14,282 nt of DNA. It comes from Candidatus Nitrosocosmicus sp. GTDB taxonomy: Archaea > Thermoproteota > Nitrososphaeria > Nitrososphaerales > Nitrososphaeraceae. Shown here in pieces: positions 7,234-14,165 of the stretch (within the stretch, counting starts at the first letter, position 1; each line of letters begins with the position of its first letter). The position numbers were made by a program, and so were the translations under genes. Below the pieces are notes generated by a model. That model searched no databases. It worked only from the letters and a program-made list of their open reading frames with translations, and had not been told where the DNA came from. The stretch lies in assembly GCA_030452275.1 (NCBI GenBank), contig JAKDMR010000020.1, positions 1-14,282 of the forward strand, read 5' to 3'.

Positions 7234-7439
7234 TTCCATCTCAATCTTTCAGTTTCTCTATCCTCCTTAGACGATTTTTTCCAATCTTTGTAGTGATTTC
7301 TACATAAATAAACACGCTTTTTTGAATTATCAAAATCTAAATCCTGTGACATTTTCGCCTTTGCCAGACTCATTGATCTATCAGCGGATTCGTCGCAGCC
7401 TAAAACGCTACAAGTAATTCCCTTCTCTACCTTTCCCAT
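7230..7439 (-). CDS. Small Cys/His-rich protein, putative zinc-binding, unknown function
   Basis: The 69-aa soluble, charged protein begins MGKVEKGITC. Cys and His residues fall in two groups: ITCSVLGCDE near the N-terminus (CxxxxC) and VYLCRNHYKDW near the C-terminus (CxxH). Together they could bind one zinc ion. The open frame extends 31 codons upstream, but that extension is hydrophobic and unlike the rest, and the ATG at 7439 gives a sensible protein. The gene is 55 nt downstream of the metH reactivation gene on the same strand, so it may be read from that operon, although an AT-rich TATA-like stretch in the gap could give it its own promoter. I do not recognise a named family. Confidence 0.7.
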   Translation of the reverse strand: MGKVEKGITCSVLGCDESADRSMSLAKAKMSQDLDFDNSKKRVYLCRNHYKDWKKSSKEDRETERLRWN

Positions 7440-7494
7440 TAGATAGCAAAAACCATTGTAATATAATAAAGTTAATGGAAAATATGACAGGTGG

Positions 7495-10098
7495 CTATAA
7501 AGTAAAGTATTGGGCAGCTGGATTATGTACAACTATCGCAGCTGTAGAGAATTCAGGGTCAATTTGTCCACTTTCAGTTAGCCTCATTCCGCTGATAGAA
7601 GGGTTCATTAATTTCCATACCATGAAATGTTGAGTTATATCTGGACAGCTAGGGTAACCCCAACTGTACCTCAATCCACCTGCCTTTAACCGAAGCTCAT
7701 CTTTGATTTTGTAGTTTACCCAATCTGCTAAAGCTTCAGTCGTTTCTACTGCCAAACCATGCAGATAATAGGCATCTGTATAACGACCTTGTTTATTCCA
7801 TTCATCAATTATCTGGGCAACCTTATATCCCATTGTTACTGATTGAAATGCAACAACATCATCGGACTCTGAATCAAAATAATCTGCAAGACATAGATGT
7901 GAAGAATTGCTAGACCGGGGGAACTCAAACACGAGTTCTGAATCTATCTTTCTATCATCCTGATATTTTACTGAGAGGTTATTGTTTCCCACCTTGCGGC
8001 ATCTAAAGTAAGAATAAACAGCATTGGGATCAAATAATTTTTCCTTTATAACTTTGACCTTCCATTCTTTGAGTAATTCTTCATATTCATCTTTCAATTC
8101 GGTAGCCTTCTTTCCTCTTAATCCCCAGGACAAGACAAAAAGGGATTTCTTATTCAAATATTGCCATATATCATCGAGTGGAAGGCCCTTATTATTAAGT
8201 CTGGTTACTAAATTAAATTTAAGAGGTATAGGCTTATCTTTTATTGGTTTCACGCTGCTAATTATATTGCTAAGATCTTGTCTATTGGCAGTCTCGTCAT
8301 ATTTTCTTTCTTTCCAACTTGTTAATTTTTCCAACCATTTGTTCATGAATTCTTCTTTACTACCACTCATCAGATTATTCATAACTTTCAGCCCTTCAAA
8401 CGCCGTCTTGCAGTAGAATATTCCGGCTTTGTAAATATTGCCATCGCCCTTTGCTATCCTATTAATATAATCACTATTAATTGCAGCACCACCGCATAAA
8501 ACTGGAATGTCCATCTTATTCTCTCGCAGAAATTCTGAGAAAAGCTGCATTTGTTTTGATGTCGAAACCAATAGGGCGGATAATCCCACAGCATCTGCTC
8601 TTACTTCTTTGATCTTGTTTACTATGCTAGGAATGGGAACTTGTTTCCCTAAATCAAAAACTTCATACCCATTGTTAACCAAAATTGTCTTCACCAAATT
8701 TTTTCCTATATCATGTACATCTCCATAGACCGTACATAATACGATTTTTCCTTTACTGATTCCCTCCTGCTTTATCAAATATTTCTCCAGCTCCGAAACT
8801 GCGGCCTTCATGCATTCGGCTGACTTTAGTACAAATGGTAGGATCAATTCTCCTGCTCCAAATTTATCTCCTACTTCTTTCATCGCAGGAAGAAGAACTT
8901 CATTTAGTGTTTCTACTGCCGCATCATGTAATTTTTCTTTATTACCTGAAAGTTTTTTTCTCTTTGTACCGTTCTCTAATAACTCATCTGAAATAGAAAA
9001 ATTATCATTGGATGAAATTCTCTCTGATATGGCTAAAACTACATCATTTTCAATACCATCTTTTAGTCTATTAACGATTCTAAAATAACATTTTTTGCCT
9101 GCATCCCAACTTGCATTCATCTCCATCAAATTATTCTGTTTCTGATTTCCTGTAGCTCCTATCCCTGTTCCTGTTCCGCTAACAGCGTCATTGGAACTAA
9201 AGTAAGATATCAATTCAGACAATGCATTATTGTTATTATTAAAAATTAGGTCTTCGCATATTCCTTTTTCCTTCGAATTGATTTGAGGATATGGGATGAT
9301 ATCTTTGGGATTAATTATTACAGTATCAAGACCACTTTTTATTGCATGGTACAAGAAAACGGAGTTTAGATATTTTCTGGCCAGCGGTGGCAACCCGAAG
9401 CTGACATTACTTAATCCCAACGTCGTCAAAGACTTTGGATATTTTTCTTTTACTACCTTGATCCCATCTAACGTATGAGAGGCAGATGCAACATATTCTT
9501 CCTCACCTGTTGCCAACGTAAAGGTTAATACATCATAAATTAGCTGCCATGGTTCTAGACCTAGTTCAATTGCTTTATCATAAATAATTCCTGCAACTTC
9601 TAATTTTTCCTGGCTAGTTTTTGCCATTCCCTTAGGTCCAATGCACATTGAAATCGCTGGTGCTCCATATTTCTTCATCAGGGGGGTAATTTGATCAAAT
9701 CTACTTCCATCACCTTCTAGGTTAATCGAATTAATTATAGGAACGCCAGGAATCTGTTTGAGTGCGGTAGCAATAACTTTTGAATCTGTTGAATCAATCA
9801 CTAAGGGCGCCTCTATTTCTAAACTAAGCCTCTTGACAAGCTTTTGCATGAAATCCTGTTCATCAGACCGTTCTGTTGTAGCGACGCATACATCTAAACT
9901 GTGTGCGCCATCCTCTACCTGATATCTTGCTAACTCAATTAACCCGTCAAAATCATTCTCTAGGACCATTTTCTTGGCCTTCTTTGATCCTTGAGAATTT
10001 AGTCGCTCCCCAATGATTAATGGTCGGGGATTTTGATGAAGCTCCAAAGAAGTTAAGGCCGAAGATACTTTTGGCTTTTCATTGTATATTTTTTTCAT
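7495..10098 (-). CDS. metH: Methionine synthase, pterin-binding / cobalamin-binding / reactivation subunit (MetH C-terminal part)
   Basis: Carries the methyl-folate, B12 and AdoMet-reactivation modules of cobalamin-dependent methionine synthase, which makes methionine from homocysteine. Domains in the 867 aa: pterin-binding barrel about 25-285 (IIGERLNSQGSKK near the start, PLVIDSTDSKV about 98-108); cobalamin cap about 385-445; B12 Rossmann domain about 450-575 with DxHDxG at 460-465 (His462 as lower cobalt ligand); activation domain about 610-867 with RxxxGYxxCP at 810-819 for AdoMet. The N-terminal homocysteine/zinc module is absent and encoded by the gene just upstream. Odd: a low-complexity stretch (Asn run at 287-291, then Gly/Thr rich to about 325) between barrel and cap. 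ATG 10098 is 28 nt after the upstream stop, with AGGT at a plausible ribosome-binding distance. Confidence 0.95.
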   Translation of the reverse strand: MKKIYNEKPKVSSALTSLELHQNPRPLIIGERLNSQGSKKAKKMVLENDFDGLIELARYQVEDGAHSLDVCVATTERSDEQDFMQKLVKRLSLEIEAPLVIDSTDSKVIATALKQIPGVPIINSINLEGDGSRFDQITPLMKKYGAPAISMCIGPKGMAKTSQEKLEVAGIIYDKAIELGLEPWQLIYDVLTFTLATGEEEYVASASHTLDGIKVVKEKYPKSLTTLGLSNVSFGLPPLARKYLNSVFLYHAIKSGLDTVIINPKDIIPYPQINSKEKGICEDLIFNNNNNALSELISYFSSNDAVSGTGTGIGATGNQKQNNLMEMNASWDAGKKCYFRIVNRLKDGIENDVVLAISERISSNDNFSISDELLENGTKRKKLSGNKEKLHDAAVETLNEVLLPAMKEVGDKFGAGELILPFVLKSAECMKAAVSELEKYLIKQEGISKGKIVLCTVYGDVHDIGKNLVKTILVNNGYEVFDLGKQVPIPSIVNKIKEVRADAVGLSALLVSTSKQMQLFSEFLRENKMDIPVLCGGAAINSDYINRIAKGDGNIYKAGIFYCKTAFEGLKVMNNLMSGSKEEFMNKWLEKLTSWKERKYDETANRQDLSNIISSVKPIKDKPIPLKFNLVTRLNNKGLPLDDIWQYLNKKSLFVLSWGLRGKKATELKDEYEELLKEWKVKVIKEKLFDPNAVYSYFRCRKVGNNNLSVKYQDDRKIDSELVFEFPRSSNSSHLCLADYFDSESDDVVAFQSVTMGYKVAQIIDEWNKQGRYTDAYYLHGLAVETTEALADWVNYKIKDELRLKAGGLRYSWGYPSCPDITQHFMVWKLMNPSISGMRLTESGQIDPEFSTAAIVVHNPAAQYFTL

Positions 10099-10126
10099 TT
10101 TAATAACCTGTCTAGACTATCAGAAA

Positions 10127-11104
10127 TTAGGTAGCAGTCCCGCTTTCAGCAGATAAATCTACATGAGTTTTATTTCTTGAGTTAAGCATAATGCGTAAAT
10201 GTTTTATATGATCTACCGATGTGCCACAACATCCTCCGATTATTTTTAATCTTTCATATTTATTGACGAATTCGGAAAGTTTTAAGGTAATTTCTTGTGG
10301 GGTCATCAAATATTTAGCTAAACCATTTTCATTCACTGGCATTCCAGCATTTGGCATAATTAAGATGGGCAACTCATCTTGCTCACATAACCACTGTACA
10401 CTAGGGGTCATTTCCATGGGTCCAGTAGAGCAATTTAAGCCAAATACATCTATATCTAAATTACTCAAGGTTGTATAGGCCGACTGAACATTTGATCCGA
10501 GGAGCATTTTTCCATATTGGTCTAGGGTTACGTTTGTAATTATCGGTAAACGCTTTTCTAACTTGTTCATTGCGCGGAAACAACTTTCAACAGCTAGTTT
10601 CATCTCTAGAACATCCTGTCCAGTTTCAATTAGGAGTGCATCACAACCTCCAATTATTAATCCCTGAGCTTGAACAAAAAAGGCTTCTTCGATTTCTCCT
10701 AATGAAATATTTCCTAGATCAGAATCGTTTGAGCTAGGTAAATATCCTGATGGACCCATCGAACCAATTACATAAACTTCTCGACCTAATTCTGTCGATG
10801 ATTCTTTAACAAGTCTTACTGCTTGAACATTAAAATCGATGGTCTTGTGCCCCTGTCCATATTCATCCAACTTGAGCTTATTGCTCCCAAAGGTATTGGT
10901 TTCAATGCAATCACTACCTGCTTTAATGTAGTTCTTATGGATCGTCTTTATCCATTCGGGACGGGTAAAATTCAAACTATCGCTAAATCCTTCTTTATTA
11001 TTCAGATAATCATTCTCTCTAGGTTCGTACTTTTGAATTTCTGTACCCATGGCACCATCAAATAAAAGAACTTTAGAAGATAAGTCATTAAGAAAGCCAT
11101 TCAA
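10127..11104 (-). CDS. metH: Methionine synthase, homocysteine S-methyltransferase subunit (MetH N-terminal part)
   Basis: Homocysteine-binding zinc barrel of a split methionine synthase. In the 325 aa: LLFDGAMGTEI (13-23), IETNTFGSN (67-75), VIGSMGPSGYLPS (112-124), LLIETGQD (157-164), and the three zinc-ligand cysteines Cys225 (GLNCS), Cys292 and Cys293 (GGCCGT). The length fits a lone homocysteine-methyltransferase domain. It is the first gene of the minus-strand metH unit, and the reactivation subunit follows after 28 nt. The start is TTG 11104, since the ATG at 11100 is out of frame and the next in-frame ATG (residue 19) falls inside the substrate motif. A TATA-like box at 11136-11144 fits a very short leader. 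A stand-alone S-methylmethionine-type methyltransferase is possible by fold, but its position beside the rest of MetH makes the split-enzyme reading much more likely. Confidence 0.93.
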   Translation of the reverse strand: MNGFLNDLSSKVLLFDGAMGTEIQKYEPRENDYLNNKEGFSDSLNFTRPEWIKTIHKNYIKAGSDCIETNTFGSNKLKLDEYGQGHKTIDFNVQAVRLVKESSTELGREVYVIGSMGPSGYLPSSNDSDLGNISLGEIEEAFFVQAQGLIIGGCDALLIETGQDVLEMKLAVESCFRAMNKLEKRLPIITNVTLDQYGKMLLGSNVQSAYTTLSNLDIDVFGLNCSTGPMEMTPSVQWLCEQDELPILIMPNAGMPVNENGLAKYLMTPQEITLKLSEFVNKYERLKIIGGCCGTSVDHIKHLRIMLNSRNKTHVDLSAESGTAT

Positions 11105-11135
11105 TATTATTATTATTTTATATGAGACTTTATTA

Positions 11136-11144
11136 GTTTATACT
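11136..11144 (-). promoter_or_regulatory. TATA-like box for the metH operon
   Basis: The minus strand reads AGTATAAAC about 32-40 nt before the TTG at 11104. A second AT-rich stretch at 11115-11124 is too close to serve that start. No B12 riboswitch-like leader fits, because the predicted leader is shorter than about 10 nt. Confidence 0.35.
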
Positions 11145-11178
11145 CCTTTCATCTAAATCCAAAGTAATTAAAAAGAGA

Positions 11179-11185
11179 TTTATAG
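11179..11185 (+). promoter_or_regulatory. TATA box of the tRNA-Arg gene
   Basis: TTTATAG lies 23-29 nt upstream of the first base of the mature tRNA, the expected place for an archaeal tRNA promoter. Purine-rich sequence just upstream (AAAAGAGA, 11171-11178) could be the BRE. Confidence 0.55.
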
Positions 11186-11207
11186 AAAATTACTATTTAG
11201 GAATACT

Positions 11208-11282
11208 GGGTTCATAGTTCAGCATGGATAGAATGACTGCCTGCGGAGCAGCTGGTCGAGGGTTCAAATCCCTCTGGACCCG
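11208..11282 (+). tRNA. tRNA-Arg (anticodon GCG)
   Basis: A full cloverleaf of 75 nt. Acceptor 11208-11214 pairs with 11275-11281 (one G-U pair); D-stem 11217-11220 with 11231-11234; anticodon loop CTGCGGA at 11241-11247 with U33 and anticodon GCG at 11243-11245; T-stem 11258-11262 with 11270-11274 and loop TTCAAAT. The discriminator is G and CCA is not encoded. The D-loop carries the GG pair and the B-box sequence GGTTCAAATCC is intact. Odd: an A-C mismatch at the top of the anticodon stem (11236/11252) and a G-U pair closing the D-stem. The integrase gene begins 51 nt downstream on the same strand, so the 3' half of this tRNA is the probable attachment site of an integrated element. Confidence 0.9.
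11258..11282 (+). other. Probable element attachment site (att) in the tRNA-Arg 3' end
   Basis: Archaeal tyrosine integrases commonly recombine within the T-arm and acceptor 3' half of a tRNA gene. This tRNA is intact and directly followed by an integrase gene, which fits attL with the element extending to the right. I found no second copy of the T-arm sequence downstream in the window, so the other end should lie outside. The exact core limits cannot be set from one copy. Confidence 0.45.
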
Positions 11283-11296
11283 AATCTATATAGGTC

Positions 11297-11303
11297 TTTA
11301 AAT
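11297..11303 (+). promoter_or_regulatory. Possible TATA box for the integrase gene
   Basis: TTTAAAT lies 31-37 nt before the ATG at 11334, predicting a short leader. A second candidate, TTTATAAT at 11316-11323, is only 11-18 nt before the ATG and therefore less likely. If the first is right, the promoter lies inside the element just past the tRNA. Confidence 0.3.
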
Positions 11304-11333
11304 CGGATTCCTTTGTTTATAATATTGTAAAAT

Positions 11334-12644
11334 ATGGCCATCGAAGCAACGAAATCAAATATCGATTCCTTTGTCCTAACAAATTCTTCAATAGATGCTG
11401 ATATTAACAAGATTGATCTAATTAATCGATATTTAGATATGAATAATGACCCATATACCATCTTTATGAACGCTATAAAATCTCCTAATACAAGAGAGAA
11501 ATATGATCGTCGGTTAAAGATATTTCTAGACTTTATTAAGATTCCAGGTGATGATATGAAAGACAGATGTATTCGATTATCTGAGATGGGAAAAAACAAC
11601 AATCAACGGACCATCAGCTGCATTATTGCTTACATCATGTACCAAAAGGAAAGACTTGAGAAAAAGGAAATAACTGGAGGTACTCTGTTCAACTATTTAA
11701 AAGCCATAAAGCTCTTCTGTGAAATGACTGATATTTCTATTCCCTGGAAAAAGATTACTAGAGGAATATCTAGAGGAAGAAGATACGCCGAAGACCGCGC
11801 CCCGACAAGGGAAGAAATTAGAAAAATATGCGAATATCCGGACAGGCGAATTAGATCCATAGTCTACATGATGTGCTCAGGCGGTCTCCGAATAGGAGCT
11901 TGGGATTATCTGAAATGGGGGAATATTCAGCCTCTGCTAAAGGATGGAAAGGTTGTTGCTGCAAAGGTGGTTGTCTATGCTGGAGAAGAAGAAGAACATT
12001 TCACATTCATAACTCCAGAAGCTTATACATATGTTAAAGAATGGATAGAATATCGTATCGAAATTGGTGAAACAGTTACAAAAAACAGCTGGGTAATGAG
12101 AGATCTGTGGGATACTTCAGCTGCCATCGGGCGCGGCTTGATAACGAAACCTAAAAAGCTAAAATCCACTGGAATCAAAAGACTCATTGAACGAGCATTA
12201 TGGGCACAAGGTGTAAGAAAAAAATTGGAAGACGGGAAGAAACGACATGAATTTCAGGCCGATCACGGATACCGTAAATTCTTTAAGACCCATTGCGAGA
12301 TCGCAGGGATGAAACCAATCAATATAGAGAAATTAATGGGTCATTCAACTGGCATATCTGATTCGTATTATCGGGCTACAGAGAATGAAATGTTATCAGA
12401 CTATCTGATTGCTGTTGACTCATTAACCATAAATGAAGAGAATAGACTAAAACACCAGATCAATGAACTAAGCGAAAGAAATGACGTTAATCAATACATC
12501 ATTACTTCCAAACTGATGGAAAAAGAGAAGGAGATAAAAAAATTGGAAGAAAAAAGTAAGGAAAATGATGATGCTGTTTCTTACCTGTCTGACCAAATCG
12601 TACAACTGATGAAAGAAGTTAGAGCACTAAAAGAAACAACTTAA
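11334..12644 (+). CDS. Archaeal tyrosine recombinase/integrase with C-terminal coiled coil
   Basis: Site-specific recombinase that integrates and excises DNA at the adjacent tRNA gene. In the 436 aa: a core-binding domain about 40-140 (SPNTREKYDRRLKIFL); catalytic domain about 155-362 with Arg186 (SGGLR), HxxR at 311-314, His337 (LMGHS) and the nucleophile Tyr346 (or 345) in SDSYYRAT. The set is complete, so the enzyme is probably active. The C-terminal segment of about 70 residues (366-436) is Glu/Lys rich with heptad-like spacing and is a predicted coiled coil, which could drive oligomerisation. It resembles the archaeal phage-integrase group rather than bacterial XerCD, which lack this tail. 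ATG 11334 fits the short spacing after the tRNA. The 3' end faces the 374-aa gene across a 19-nt gap. Confidence 0.92.
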   Translation: MAIEATKSNIDSFVLTNSSIDADINKIDLINRYLDMNNDPYTIFMNAIKSPNTREKYDRRLKIFLDFIKIPGDDMKDRCIRLSEMGKNNNQRTISCIIAYIMYQKERLEKKEITGGTLFNYLKAIKLFCEMTDISIPWKKITRGISRGRRYAEDRAPTREEIRKICEYPDRRIRSIVYMMCSGGLRIGAWDYLKWGNIQPLLKDGKVVAAKVVVYAGEEEEHFTFITPEAYTYVKEWIEYRIEIGETVTKNSWVMRDLWDTSAAIGRGLITKPKKLKSTGIKRLIERALWAQGVRKKLEDGKKRHEFQADHGYRKFFKTHCEIAGMKPINIEKLMGHSTGISDSYYRATENEMLSDYLIAVDSLTINEENRLKHQINELSERNDVNQYIITSKLMEKEKEIKKLEEKSKENDDAVSYLSDQIVQLMKEVRALKETT

Positions 12645-12645
12645 A

Positions 12646-12669
12646 GGTAAAAAAATGAGTTTTTTAACC
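12646..12669. terminator. Bidirectional terminator between convergent genes
   Basis: A short inverted repeat (GGTAAAAAA at 12646-12654 against TTTTTTAACC at 12660-12669, one unpaired A-A) lies directly after the integrase stop and overlaps the stop of the opposing 374-aa gene. Read from either side it ends in a T run, so it could terminate both transcripts. The T-run alone would be enough for an archaeal intrinsic terminator. Confidence 0.5.
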
Positions 12670-13788
12670 ATATACAGCACTAAAGGACACTATATCATTA
12701 TATTTCCTTACGACTGATTGTACATACTGTTCCAGAATTTTTGTAAAGTTTTGATCCTTATATAAGATAGATATATCCCCTTTTGGGCCCGACATACCAC
12801 AGTTAATGATATCAACACATAGTTTTTCAAAGGTAGAGTTGGATATTATATTATCAATGCTTAGATTGTCATCAAGATATTGTTCTTTGGTTACTCGCCT
12901 TATGGGACATATTTCGTAATATGTATCTGAATATTTTGTAGCTTCAAATTCTAAAATATTCCTACCATTTTCCGACAACATCGCTTTTCCCTTCGCTGAT
13001 TGAACCTCAAGTACCAAATCTATTTTTCCATCTGTGATTTGGTATTTAACAAATGGTTTTAGCGATTTGATCTTAACTTCATCTATATCTTCCCAATTAA
13101 TACCATATTTCTTGCCTAAGTCGTGAACAAATTCTTTGGGCCCTGCCATTTCCATTTCCATTTCTTTATAAACTCTTTGCTCTTCGAAGTAGTAAGTCAT
13201 ATAGTATGATTCGGGTATACCGTTTTCGACAGTGAAATGAATTCGTTCTAAAGTATTAGTAATATCCTTACATACAGATTCGACAAATTTGTAAATATTA
13301 CCGACTACGTTAGCGTCCTCTAATTTGAGCATCGCGGTCTTTGAAATAAACCTAAATAAAAAAATTGCGAAGAATTTGAATTTCAAATTGCTTCTAATTA
13401 TATTTAAAAAATTAGTACGCATAACTTCACTATTATTAACAATTAAACAAAATATTCCAAAGTCGGTGATTCTGAAGTAATCTGAATGTGGATTTATCTC
13501 GTCAATAGAAGAAGGTCCCGATGATTCTAGGGCTCCCAGTTTTACCAATTTTTGTATATGTCTCCTAACAACTTCATAGACAATGCCACCTTTGTATTCA
13601 TATTCACCTTCTAACATTTCATGACATCGAGTTATATCGAGATTTTTTTCGGATATATTATGGACAAGAAACGTTCCTAATATAGTTGTCATAGTGTAGT
13701 TCATTTTTATGTCCGATTTACGGTCGTATATATCTAAAATCAACCTTTCAAAATCGATTTTATGGTATTCAGACACCCTTAAAGTCAC
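12664..13788 (-). CDS. Hypothetical protein with putative winged-helix N-terminal domain
   Basis: The 374-aa predicted soluble protein belongs to no named family I recognise. Residues about 28-125 look like a winged helix: a helix ending TTILGTFLVHN, a second segment VRRHIQKLVKLGALES with the usual recognition-helix-then-'LG.L' turn, and a wing-like YFRITDFGIFCL. The remaining two thirds mix helix and strand, with an acidic repeat (EMEMEM) near residue 213 and no enzyme motif I can point to. It lies in the integrase-proximal part of the element, convergent with the integrase and divergent from the AbrB-like gene. The GTG start at 13788 sits inside a 26-bp inverted repeat, which suggests autoregulation. 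An in-frame GTG at 13776 is the alternative start. A role in regulation or maintenance of the element is inferred from context only. Confidence 0.7.
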   Translation of the reverse strand: MTLRVSEYHKIDFERLILDIYDRKSDIKMNYTMTTILGTFLVHNISEKNLDITRCHEMLEGEYEYKGGIVYEVVRRHIQKLVKLGALESSGPSSIDEINPHSDYFRITDFGIFCLIVNNSEVMRTNFLNIIRSNLKFKFFAIFLFRFISKTAMLKLEDANVVGNIYKFVESVCKDITNTLERIHFTVENGIPESYYMTYYFEEQRVYKEMEMEMAGPKEFVHDLGKKYGINWEDIDEVKIKSLKPFVKYQITDGKIDLVLEVQSAKGKAMLSENGRNILEFEATKYSDTYYEICPIRRVTKEQYLDDNLSIDNIISNSTFEKLCVDIINCGMSGPKGDISILYKDQNFTKILEQYVQSVVRKYNDIVSFSAVYG

Positions 13789-13798
13789 TAAAGGGTGT
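13773..13798. promoter_or_regulatory. Perfect inverted repeat over the start codon of the 374-aa gene (candidate operator)
   Basis: ACACCCTT at 13773-13780 and AAGGGTGT at 13791-13798 are perfect 8-bp arms separated by 10 bp; the GTG start codon (13786-13788) is in the spacer. Arm centres are 18 bp apart, close to two helical turns, as expected for a dimeric DNA-binding protein. It could alternatively act as an mRNA hairpin hiding the start. Confidence 0.5.
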
Positions 13799-13813
13799 AT
13801 TTCAGTAAACGCT

Positions 13814-13821
13814 AATTAATT
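13814..13821. promoter_or_regulatory. Palindromic AT box, candidate bidirectional promoter
   Basis: AATTAATT is its own reverse complement and lies about 26-33 nt from the GTG at 13788 and 21-28 nt from the ATG at 13842. A TATA-binding site here could serve both divergent genes with leaderless transcripts. It is the only strong TATA-like element in the 53-nt gap. Confidence 0.4.
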
Positions 13822-13841
13822 GATTTACATTTCGGAAAGTG

Positions 13842-14045
13842 ATGTCAAGTAATATAGTAACAAAAGACGACAAAGACAGACAAAGACAAAAGAAAGAAAT
13901 AATCAAAACATGGCTCACTGGCAAGTGTTCTTGTACCTTAATCATTCCACGGTCGTTAGCCATAGAATGCAATATGGATGAACCTGGACATGTAATCGTA
14001 GAGAAAGTTGAGAATGGCATATTAATACGCAAATTGGAGGTGTAA
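13842..14045 (+). CDS. Small AbrB/SpoVT-type DNA-binding protein
   Basis: The 67-aa likely transcription factor or antitoxin-like protein has a swapped-hairpin fold. The N-terminal 20 residues are very basic and polar (KDDKDRQRQKK). The domain follows as GKCSCTLIIPRSLAIEC, a spacer, HVIVEKVENGILIRKLEV; the IP(K/R)xxA...L...VxVE...GIxIRKL pattern is typical of AbrB-like proteins. ATG 13842 is preferred; a GTG directly before it (13839) is in frame. It opens a plus-strand run with two small genes whose spacing is very tight, and it diverges from the winged-helix-like gene. Small proteins of this type often sit beside integrases in archaeal elements and could control the element's genes. No toxin partner is recognisable in the bases visible. 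Confidence 0.72.
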   Translation: MSSNIVTKDDKDRQRQKKEIIKTWLTGKCSCTLIIPRSLAIECNMDEPGHVIVEKVENGILIRKLEV

Positions 14046-14048
14046 AAG

Positions 14049-14165
14049 TTGAAAGTATATCACGGAATAGCAAACGTCTTTCATAAAATGATTTGTTCTG
14101 GTTTTAAGGTTGGCGCCCCACACCAGAACAAGAACTATTCATCTAAATCAGAGGATTTGAAATGA
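14049..14165 (+). CDS. Small ORF of 38 aa with TTG start and strong ribosome-binding site
   Basis: The frame starts at TTG 14049, preceded by GGAGGTG at 14036-14042 (6-nt spacing), the clearest Shine-Dalgarno sequence in the window. It overlaps the end of the AbrB-like gene and so suggests translational coupling. The 38-aa product (begins MKVYHGIANV, ends SEDLK) is basic with a polar tail and no motif I know. Its TGA overlaps the ATG of the next gene. An in-frame ATG at codon 14 is possible but lacks such a site. Too short to be sure it is translated as a functional protein; it may be a coupling leader. Confidence 0.45.
   Translation: MKVYHGIANVFHKMICSGFKVGAPHQNKNYSSKSEDLK

Noticed and set aside
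10098..10127. Frameshift breaking a single metH gene
   Set aside because: The gap holds a stop, 28 nt and a new ATG with a plausible ribosome-binding site, and the break is at a domain boundary, so a natural split is more likely.
11105..11207. Cobalamin riboswitch ahead of metH
   Set aside because: The gap of about 100 nt is shared with the tRNA promoter, the predicted leader is nearly absent, and no B12-box-like sequence is visible.
11264..11602. Minus-strand frame over the tRNA end and the integrase start
   Set aside because: It overlaps a tRNA and a supported integrase frame and shows no domain.
13370..13390. AT-rich near-palindrome (AATTTGAATTTCAAATT)
   Set aside because: It lies inside the 374-aa coding frame where Lys/Phe codons give such sequence by chance.
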